Shown: positions 57,112-64,000 of the stretch, piece after piece | How positions within the stretch are numbered: position 1 is the stretch's first letter | How the letters are laid out: every line of letters starts with the position of its first letter | NCBI RefSeq assembly: GCF_022376445.1 | Contig: NW_025954986.1 | Span: forward strand, 372,001-436,000 | Origin: Fomitopsis serialis | Lineage: Eukaryota; Basidiomycota; Agaricomycetes; Polyporales; Fomitopsidaceae | Direction of reading: 5' to 3' | Length of the DNA: 64,000 bases | Program-made: the position numbers and the translations under genes | The notes under the pieces: generated by a model | What the model was told of the DNA's origin: nothing | Seen by the model: the letters and a program-made list of their open reading frames with translations, nothing else | The model's database searches: none

Positions 57112-57137
57112 GCGTGTTGGGCATTCGTCCAACACGC
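57112..57137. repeat. Palindrome of the covarying family
   Basis: Arms GCGTGTTGGGC / GTCCAACACGC around ATTC, one G-T pair; followed by TCGCGGTTGG. Further relatives lie at about 56697-56722 and 57210-57236. Confidence 0.8.
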
Positions 57138-57870
57138 TCGCGGTTGGCGTGGGTTGCTGCCTGCCCGCCCGTCCGGTTGTCTGCCCGCCGCGCATTCGTC
57201 GGCCGTGCCTGCACACAGGGCGCTGGCCCTGCGTGCTCGCGGTCGTCGTGTGCGTCGCGCTGCACGCTGCCGTGTCCTGCGTCTGCGTTAGTGGGCTCGC
57301 TCGCGTGTGTCTGCACGCACCTCGTTGAGAGACCCGCGATCCGCTCGCCGTCCGCACCCTTCCCGTCCGCGCCCGTGATCCGCCCTCGTCGCTGAGCACG
57401 CGCCCGCCTTTTCCCCGTGCTCGCCGTCCCTGTATCCGCCGTGTTCGCGCATGGTCAGGCCCCAACTGCGGAGAGGTGAGTACTCACTCACCGGGTCCCT
57501 GGCCTTGGGGTGCTCGCCTCGCCTGCCCACCGCTGGCGTACCTGCGGTCCATCCGTCGGGCGCGTTTGCGCGCTGGACGCTCGTGGTGGTGCCCGCGCGT
57601 GCCCGAGTCCAAGCCGCGTCGTTGCTGAGGTTGAGGGAGGAGGTTGGGAGGAGGCGAGGCAACCTCGCGAGCGCCACGTTTGGGCGCTCGCGGAGTTGCC
57701 TCTTTTGGCAACACCGCCGCGGGTCACCACCGCGCCACACCGCCACACCGGACGGCGGGTATGCGGTAGTCGCGGTGTGGCGAGGATCGCACACCGTACC
57801 CGCACCCGGGGACACCTCGGGTACGTTACCGCGGGTGTACCCGGTACCCGCGTCCATCCTTACTCAGGCC

Positions 57871-58347
57871 TCAGTACCTGTTCGTCACATCTGCTTCGCC
57901 CTCGCTTGCCCGCCGCTGACCTCCAGTATACACAGGTGGACCCGTCCGCGAGAGACGGTGCATACATTGAACCACTGCACAGACCGAGATTGCACTGTAC
58001 GCAACAGCAACGAGCCCCAGCGACGCACTAAGAGCGTCGCTGGAGGCTTGCGAAGAGTTAAGATGCAGGGAGGAATGCAGTTTCCGGCCAGCAGGGCCAG
58101 CGAGTCAGGTGAGTACCCCGCTTTTCACCTCGACTCCAGGAATGTCCACCAAGGACGAGTGGGTGGAGCCTAACAGCATGGAGACAACCCCGGCGCACGT
58201 TTGCTCAACAAGCACAAGTGCATACGAATACAACGCGCATTGGTACGACAAGGGCCAGCTTGCCGCACACTAATAATATGATGCAGTGCCCAAGCTCGGT
58301 ACAACGCAGCTCATCGAGCTGGACCGCGTTAAGCAACAGCCTGCCAG
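57871..58347 (+). other. 477-bp spacer between mobile elements
   Basis: A short protein-like frame ends at about 58272 (MSTKDEWVEPNSMETTPAHV then YEYNAHWYDKGQLAAH). A preceding frame could join through a 31-bp GTGAGT...CCAG interval, too short for a confident intron. Also contains an inverted repeat CCAGCGACGC...GCGTCGCTGG at about 58016-58042. No firm gene. Confidence 0.35.
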
Positions 58348-58570
58348 TGTAACGGGCCTATTTGGATGTCATCAAGACCTACCCGATATGGAATATCTTA
58401 TCTATATGCTGTTTGCTTATGTTTGTACTCCCCTCGTATGGCGTGCCAGCGCACTTCCTGTAGTCTCCAACTACCCTTTAATCACTGCCTAACGATACAC
58501 ATAGTCTGTAGACTTCTCTTGAATAGAGATTGGATACAGCGTATCTGCGGGTGTGAACTGGGTCGTTACA
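58348..58570 (+). repeat. 5' LTR of the second element
   Basis: TGTAACGG...CGTTACA. It shares with the first element's LTR the start TGTAACGG, CTCGTATGGCG and TGAATAGAGA-TGGATACAGCG, but differs in between. The left flank is GCCAG; the right duplication is not in the window. Confidence 0.75.
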
Positions 58571-58590
58571 TATTTTTACGCTCCTCTGAA
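58571..58590 (+). promoter_or_regulatory. Primer-binding region of the second element (non-canonical)
   Basis: TATTTTTACGCTCC directly follows the LTR. It matches CTTTTTTGCGCTCC of the first element, while the sequences further away differ more. Confidence 0.45.
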
Positions 58591-58708
58591 CTTCTCAGAC
58601 TTCTACTCTGGGGAACTCTACTGGCAACAAACTCTCGAAACTTCGAACTCAAACTCGAAATCTATGCTTTTTGGAACACTCTAGTCGACCTCGCAATATC
58701 TCAAGAAT

Positions 58709-61700
58709 ATGGCCGAGTCGACAACCAACACTTCCGAGCCCACGCGCAGCAGCCGCGGGTCCCGAAGTGGAACCCGCAGCAGGCTGAAGGCGTTGCGCGC
58801 GGAAGTCCGAGCTAAGCTCGCCGCGAGTCAAGAGCGGCTGAACGAAGTGCTCGCGGAATCCATCGCAAGTCAACAGCGAATGGAGGCTGCCCTCGTAGAG
58901 GCAGCCGCAAGCCAACAGCGGATCAACTCCGCTCTCGAGGAGTCTCAACAACTCCAAACGGACTTGCTGGAATCGGTCGACAATGCGTTGACCGAGGCCA
59001 GCAACCGTAGCAGGTCTTCCCGCTCGAAGACCGCCCGGACTGAGTCCTCCGACCCAGAGAACTCAGCCGGAGCACTCACGGAGCAGGTAGCATCCGACCG
59101 CGAGGTCGAATGTGCACCGCGCTCTGAGCAGCTCACGCCCGAAGTCGAGCTTGCTCAGAGCCGCCAGGAGACTCCGTCTCCACCTGCTCCAGCCCAACCG
59201 ACAAGGCTCGGCACCACAGTCAAGAGTGGTGCACGCGCTGGGCTCGACGGCGCCGCCGTCGCCGAGCCCGCGCCCGAGCTCAGCGAGCGGAATACCGACC
59301 CGACTCGTATCCGCGCCCGGGAAGGGATAGGCACACTACCTATCCCCCGGCCCAGCGAGAACGAGTCGGAACTCGCAAGAACACGCGTCGCGCGCTCAGA
59401 AATGAGCCGCGACAGAAAAAATATATTAATGGCGTCGACCGACGCGCTCGACACGGTCACCGACGCGCTTGACGCAGCCGGCGACACGCTCGACGCGGCC
59501 GGCGACGCGCTCGACACCAGAGGCGTTGAGAATCACGAGCCCGCGTCGACGGTGAGCGCTCGCAGCGCTAGCGCCCAGCGCCCAGCTCTCGACCGCCACC
59601 ACCGCTTCCTCACCTCGCACCTCGTCTCCGATCTCGACTCGGGCAACCACCACGGCCACCCGACCTCTTGTCAAGGCGCTCGCACTGTCCCAACGGGCAG
59701 GCGAATTGAAGTCAGCGACTCCCTAGCTGAACTACCGACAGTTCAGTTAGGAGCGCCCGACAACCCCTCTGCGCGCGGTACAAGACCGGCGCGACCTTCC
59801 TCTCCCGGACCTCCAACTCCAACCGCGAGACCTACATTCGATCCCCTCACCTCATCTCTCCACCCTGGCGACCTCTACCCCGATCTTCGCGACCCACGCA
59901 ATACGCAACAAGGCCGCGCGGCCCAGGACTCGCACGACGTGCGTGCAAGCCCAGCGCCGAGCAACAAGGTCGCGCAGCACGCAGAAAACGCGACGCGAGG
60001 GAAGCCAAAGAAGGAGGAGAAGAAGGAGGGAAAGAGAGAGGAGGGGGAAGGGTGCGGGGCGAGTAGACAAGACGAGCACGAAGGCTCGAAGACCGCAGGT
60101 ACGCCTTCGCTGGCCGTCCCTGCCTCGCCGCCTCCGCTCCCAGTGCCCGCGCCAGCAGGCGTATCGACGAACGAGAAGCTCGTCGTGCGTCCTGCTGGTC
60201 ACCAAGACGGCACCTCCGCTTTCCGGGATGACTCATACGTCGTACCCACCGCCTTGGACGGTACCACGGCAGACGCACAGAGCTGCGCGTCCGACGTGCC
60301 CGTTCCATCGCCACTGCCCGCGCCAGCAGGCGTAACGACGAACAGGAAGTCTGTCGTGAGCTCTGCTGGCCACGAAGACGGAACATCCGTCTCCTGGGAC
60401 GACTTCAGCGTCGTACCCGACATTCTGCAGGGTAGCCCGTCGGACGTACATTGCTGCACGTCTGACGTACCCCGTCCTTCTACGAACCGCTGCACAGCGT
60501 GTACATCGAGCCTACTACTCGATGTACAGGTTGTCGACGAGGACGACGCTGCGCCCGGCGTACTCGCAAACGTACCCGGCGCGCTCGCCGACCTCTCATG
60601 CGCGAGCGACGGCCCCGAGGTACACCCTGCAAAGGTGCACCCGGTACGCACGTCACCAGCCGCAGTGCCCGCGTTGGGAGACAACACAACGAACATTGAG
60701 TACGTTGCGTGTCCCTCCGACGTTGATGACCGGGTACTGGGCCTGTGCAGTAGCACTACAAGTGTGCCTGCTGCTCATACCTCGCGAAACGGCGCGTCTG
60801 GAGAGTCGTCGAGCTCTGCCAGGCCGTCTCCTTCTGTTTCCTTACCACCGCACGCGGCGGATACGTCGAGCCTGTCGCTCGATGTATCCCCCGATGCTTT
60901 CTTTCTGGATGCGAGCGACGCACTTCCGTCCGCGCTCATCGCCATCCAGCACGCCCCTACTTGGCGTAGCGACGCGCCCGGAGAACACGCTAGATCTACC
61001 GGGTCGTCCTTTTCTTCTTCTCTACCATTTCGCGCTATGCGTACGTCGAGCCCTCCGCCCGACGTGCACGCAGCCGAGTCTTGGGACGCGCGCGATGCAC
61101 CGTCAAGCGTGTTCGCCGCGATTCCTCAAGATTCCATCTCGACGTTTTCACGTCCGGTGCCCACACCAACGCATGGTACAACGAGCATTGAGCTCGCTGC
61201 ACCCGGTGTTGGCGACCTCACGGAGCCACCGTATCCGTTCGACGCGCTGGCTAACGAGCTCAGCGGCGTCACAACGCACGACGTGTTCGGCATGCAATCG
61301 AGCATGACCGACGCGTCTTTTACTTCTAATTCTTATCCTTTCATAGCAACATCCGCGCGTTACGCAGGGAGTACAACGAGCTTGAGGCTCGATGCACCCA
61401 CTGTCTGTGATAGTCGGACTCCCGTTTCAACGGCTATGTGTCTGCTGCCCAAGCCAGTGGATAGTACCACGAGCCTTGAGCTCGCGGCACCATCCATTCG
61501 TGACCCTACATGGGTAGCAGTCCCTCGTAACGGCCTGGCTAGCGAACTCAGCGCCGTCACGATGCACGACGTGTCCGGCATGCCGCCAAGCACGACCGGC
61601 GCGTCTCATCCTTCAATTGCAACATCCACTCTTCGTGCGACAAGTATGTCGAGCTCCAGGTTCGATGTACTGGTCGCCGTCGAGTGTCGTAACGCGTGCG

Positions 61701-62191
61701 ACGCGCTGGCTAACGAGCTCAGCGGCGTCACGACGCACGACGTGTTCGATGTGCAGACTAGCACGATCGACGCGTCTTCTTCATTTACTACAACACTTGC
61801 TCTTCGTACAGAGAGCACGCCGAGCTCGAGGCTTGACGCGCTCACTGTCGATGAGCCTAGCAACGCGTGCAACGCACGCCCTAACGTGCTCGCCGCGTAT
61901 TTCAAACCTCATGTACTGGGTACGTCGAGCAACAGCTCGCTCGACGTACACTGTATTATTCCTTTTCTTTTTCCAACTTCGGAGGAGGGGAAGGGACCGC
62001 CCACGGTTCTCATTACGAGTCTCAAGACACGAGATATACAGGTACTACACGACGGACTCCGATGGACGTACAGAAAGCACGTCGATCAGTTCGTCGGTAC
62101 CTGGTGTATCTGTGAGGCTCGCTGCGTCCAGCGATGCGACCAGCGTGCGATCGAGCACGTTTGGCACATCCACCTCCGCCTCCAAGACTGA
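58709..62191 (+). CDS. Retroelement ORF1 homologue, gag-like, 1160 residues in this frame
   Basis: Start MAESTTNTSEPTRSSRGSRS, coiled coil LKALRAEVRAKLAASQERLN extended by a repeated SQQRxxxAL unit. Then come a Ser/Pro-rich part, EEGEGCGASRQDEHEGSKTA and a long Ser/Thr/Asp-rich repeat region. Three clear repeats read DALANELSGVTTHDVF..TDAS (about 61240-61320), GLASELSAVTMHDVSG..TGAS (about 61530-61605) and DALANELSGVTTHDVFDVQ (about 61705-61780). The stop at 62191 comes after an unrelated-looking end (HVWHIHLRLQD). The repeat pattern continues in the next frame, so this end is probably produced by a frameshift. Palindromes such as 60501-60527 and 61920-61949 encode the TSSLxLDV motif. Confidence 0.7.
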   Translation: MAESTTNTSEPTRSSRGSRSGTRSRLKALRAEVRAKLAASQERLNEVLAESIASQQRMEAALVEAAASQQRINSALEESQQLQTDLLESVDNALTEASNRSRSSRSKTARTESSDPENSAGALTEQVASDREVECAPRSEQLTPEVELAQSRQETPSPPAPAQPTRLGTTVKSGARAGLDGAAVAEPAPELSERNTDPTRIRAREGIGTLPIPRPSENESELARTRVARSEMSRDRKNILMASTDALDTVTDALDAAGDTLDAAGDALDTRGVENHEPASTVSARSASAQRPALDRHHRFLTSHLVSDLDSGNHHGHPTSCQGARTVPTGRRIEVSDSLAELPTVQLGAPDNPSARGTRPARPSSPGPPTPTARPTFDPLTSSLHPGDLYPDLRDPRNTQQGRAAQDSHDVRASPAPSNKVAQHAENATRGKPKKEEKKEGKREEGEGCGASRQDEHEGSKTAGTPSLAVPASPPPLPVPAPAGVSTNEKLVVRPAGHQDGTSAFRDDSYVVPTALDGTTADAQSCASDVPVPSPLPAPAGVTTNRKSVVSSAGHEDGTSVSWDDFSVVPDILQGSPSDVHCCTSDVPRPSTNRCTACTSSLLLDVQVVDEDDAAPGVLANVPGALADLSCASDGPEVHPAKVHPVRTSPAAVPALGDNTTNIEYVACPSDVDDRVLGLCSSTTSVPAAHTSRNGASGESSSSARPSPSVSLPPHAADTSSLSLDVSPDAFFLDASDALPSALIAIQHAPTWRSDAPGEHARSTGSSFSSSLPFRAMRTSSPPPDVHAAESWDARDAPSSVFAAIPQDSISTFSRPVPTPTHGTTSIELAAPGVGDLTEPPYPFDALANELSGVTTHDVFGMQSSMTDASFTSNSYPFIATSARYAGSTTSLRLDAPTVCDSRTPVSTAMCLLPKPVDSTTSLELAAPSIRDPTWVAVPRNGLASELSAVTMHDVSGMPPSTTGASHPSIATSTLRATSMSSSRFDVLVAVECRNACDALANELSGVTTHDVFDVQTSTIDASSSFTTTLALRTESTPSSRLDALTVDEPSNACNARPNVLAAYFKPHVLGTSSNSSLDVHCIIPFLFPTSEEGKGPPTVLITSLKTRDIQVLHDGLRWTYRKHVDQFVGTWCICEARCVQRCDQRAIEHVWHIHLRLQD
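61920..61949. repeat. Coding-region hairpin, 11-bp perfect arms
   Basis: Arms GTACGTCGAGC and GCTCGACGTAC. A relative at 60501-60527 has GTACATCGAG and CTCGATGTAC. Both encode Thr-Ser-Ser...Leu-Asp-Val. Confidence 0.88.
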
Positions 62192-64000
62192 GACTCACAA
62201 CCATGACCAGGTCATCGTCGACGTACTCAGAAGCACGTCGACGACGCCTCCTTCGTCAAGGTACAAGAACATCGCCAAGACTTGGTCCAGCGACGCGATC
62301 GGCGTACGATCCAACACGACCGACGCGTCCGACACCATGGTCAAGGCATACTCGTCGAGTACGGCGAGTCTCTCACTCACCGTACATAGCGAGCCCAACG
62401 CTTGCGATGATGCCGCCATCGACGTACCTTTGAGCACGTCGATCGGCTCATCCGCATTGACGTCTGCCACTGGTTCGACATCGCGAGAGGCAGACTCGCC
62501 CACACCTGTCTTCAAGACATCACCGCATACGGAGAGCTCGTTGCTCAACGTATCCGGCGAGATCAACACCGGTGACAAGGCTGCAGTCGACGCGTTCAGA
62601 AGCATGTTGACTGCCTCAATGTCAACGGAATGTAAGTCTCCTGAGTCGACGCTGGCCGTGTCGTCCAGCATCAAGGATCCGACTACGATGGACGAGTGCT
62701 CAGCGAAGGACAGTACATCCAACTCGAAGGATGTACTGACTTCGTCGGCAGCCCCATCCTCCAGTACCGTGACTCGTGCGCAAAACGAGCCGTATCGTTC
62801 GAGCTCGTACGAGCGGTACAGGCCGCCCGCATTACGCGATCAAGCCCCAGTCCACGCACACCAGAAGCCGACCTCGCAGGCGCAGGATTCCTCGATCGAC
62901 GAGCAAGACCCAAAACGGTCTGCACCCAAGTCGGAGGAGGAAGTACCAGCTTCTCATCAGTCGGATACCTGCCGCACGCACGAGGAGTCGACCTCGGACG
63001 TGCGCGGTACATATTTCTCAAGCAAGACATACTCGTCTCGTACGGCGAGCACCTCGCTCACCGTACACGGCGAGGCCAACGTTCGCGATGATGTCGCCAT
63101 CGACGTACCCTTGAGCACGTCGATCGACTCATCCGCATCGATCTCTGCTACTACTTCGACAATGCAAAAGGCAGATTCGCCCACGCAGGCTGTCAAGACA
63201 GGTCCATCGAATACGCAGAGCTCGTCGCTCAACGCACTCGGTGAGATCAATGGCCACAGCAATGCGTGTGGTGTACACTCTCAGGCGTCTGCTTCCGCCG
63301 TCAAGACCTCCGACATTGGCGGTACCCCCATCGACGCGCTCAGAAGCATGTCGATGGGTCCGCCTACGTCGGAGACTGCTGCTGTGCCGACGACGTGCAA
63401 GCCCAGCACATCGACCTCGTCTCCAACGCTGCAGCTTGGGTATTACACGATGAGCTCGCCGCTTATCGTGGGTCCTACGCGCGACAACAGCTACCTGTCG
63501 GACGCATGCAAGAGCGTACCGAGCACGTCTGCTGTGTACTCGACCTTGTGCGTGCACAGTACGTCAACCTACATATCGGAGACCGCGCCCCGCGATGCGA
63601 TCGGTGTGCAATCAAGCACGACCGGCGCATCCCATTCAATCATGAAGACACGACCGTCGCCTACGTTGAGCTCGTCGTTCTGCGTACACGACGAGTTCGA
63701 ACCTTGCGACCAGGCCGTCGCCGACGTATTTAGAAGCACGTTGGCCACGCCTAGCTCGTCAAGGCACAAGCTCCTCTTGGTCAACGCCCCGTCAAGCGAC
63801 GCCATCGGCATGCGATCGCACATGTCCGGCGCGTCCTCCTACGCTGTCAAGACACCATCGTCGAGTACGGCGAGCCCCTTGCTCACTGTACACGGCGAGG
63901 TCAACACACGCAACGATGACGTGGTCGACGCGCTCAGAAGCACGTCGACCAGTTCATCAACATCGCTGTCCGCATCCGCTTCGACAACATCTGGCACACG
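62030..64000 (+). CDS. Continuation of the repeat protein in the +1 frame (open to window end)
   Basis: The frame one base after that of the 58709 ORF is open from about 62030 to the last base. It carries the same type of repeats: STTDASDTMV, SSSTASLSLTVHSEPNACDD, VDVLRSTST and DVPLSTSI. It is most simply the C-terminal part of the same protein, separated by a frameshift near 61970-62040, either mutational or programmed. No enzyme motif is seen. Truncated by the window. Confidence 0.6.

Larger units (their letters stand above)
49462..57862. mobile_element. hAT-like non-autonomous DNA element, interrupted by an LTR element
   Basis: Perfect 8-bp target duplication CTCAGGCC at 49454-49461 and 57863-57870. 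The ends read inward TAGTGATGGACACGGGTA and TAAGGATGGACGCGGGTA. Both subterminal regions are dense in CGGGT/ACCCG words. Without the nested LTR element the unit is about 2.0 kb and encodes no transposase. It carries several large palindromes of the covarying family and Pro/Arg-coding low-complexity DNA like that in copies A and B. The 8-bp duplication and TAG-type ends fit hAT; the assignment is inference. Confidence 0.8.
58348..64000 (+). mobile_element. Second, diverged LTR retroelement of the same group (runs off window)
   Basis: Begins with a 223-bp LTR (58348-58570), then a conserved primer region, then an ORF whose first about 120 residues closely match ORF1 of the 50135-56512 element. 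Transcribed on the plus strand, opposite to the first element. The 3' end and second LTR are outside the window. Confidence 0.75.

Overview
This window is nuclear DNA of a filamentous basidiomycete, most likely an Agaricomycete. The genes are split by many introns of about 50-65 bp with GT...AG ends. The gene set is typical of such fungi: a 17-exon peroxisomal 4-coumarate-CoA-ligase-like enzyme, a CHL1/DDX11 helicase, an ER glucosidase II alpha subunit, a FAM210-like mitochondrial protein and an Sld7-like replication protein. Mobile elements are fungal DNA transposons and LTR elements. I could not fix the genus from sequence alone.

Layout. Positions 1-16.7 kb are a nest of mobile DNA. Two nearly identical elements of about 4.3 kb with about 548-bp terminal inverted repeats lie head to head, 51 bp apart, forming a giant palindrome (1-3881 and 3933-7773). 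Next comes one DDE transposase gene on the minus strand (16639 to 8308), cut into three in-frame pieces by two later insertions (12822-14698 and about 8941-12430). Positions 17.1-47.5 kb are the gene-bearing part: 3-hydroxyacyl-CoA dehydrogenase, a Cys-rich protein, CHL1, a secreted or membrane protein, a probable mitochondrial protein, FAM210-like, a hypothetical protein, glucosidase II alpha, two cyclase-family hydrolases, Sld7-like, the acyl-CoA ligase, a glycine/arginine-tailed membrane protein, a PB1-like protein, and then a decayed second copy of the ligase 3' end plus the membrane protein gene. Several genes between 27.7 and 35.3 kb carry single-base frameshifts, while their neighbours are clean.

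Positions 47.9-64 kb are again mobile DNA. A GC-rich minisatellite tract is followed by a hAT-like non-autonomous element (49462-57862, perfect 8-bp target duplication). This was itself invaded by an LTR retroelement (50135-56512; identical 202-bp LTRs, 5-bp target duplication, polypurine tract). That retroelement carries two long ORFs that overlap by ATGA and shows no recognisable protease, reverse transcriptase, RNase H or integrase. A diverged relative starts at 58348 and runs off the window.

The most unusual signal is structural. The coding regions of both retroelements are packed with short, mostly perfect inverted repeats, roughly one every 70-100 bp, each with a different stem sequence. 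The DNA elements carry a related-looking family of larger palindromes whose stems change in a compensatory way from copy to copy. I see no tRNA, rRNA or CRISPR.
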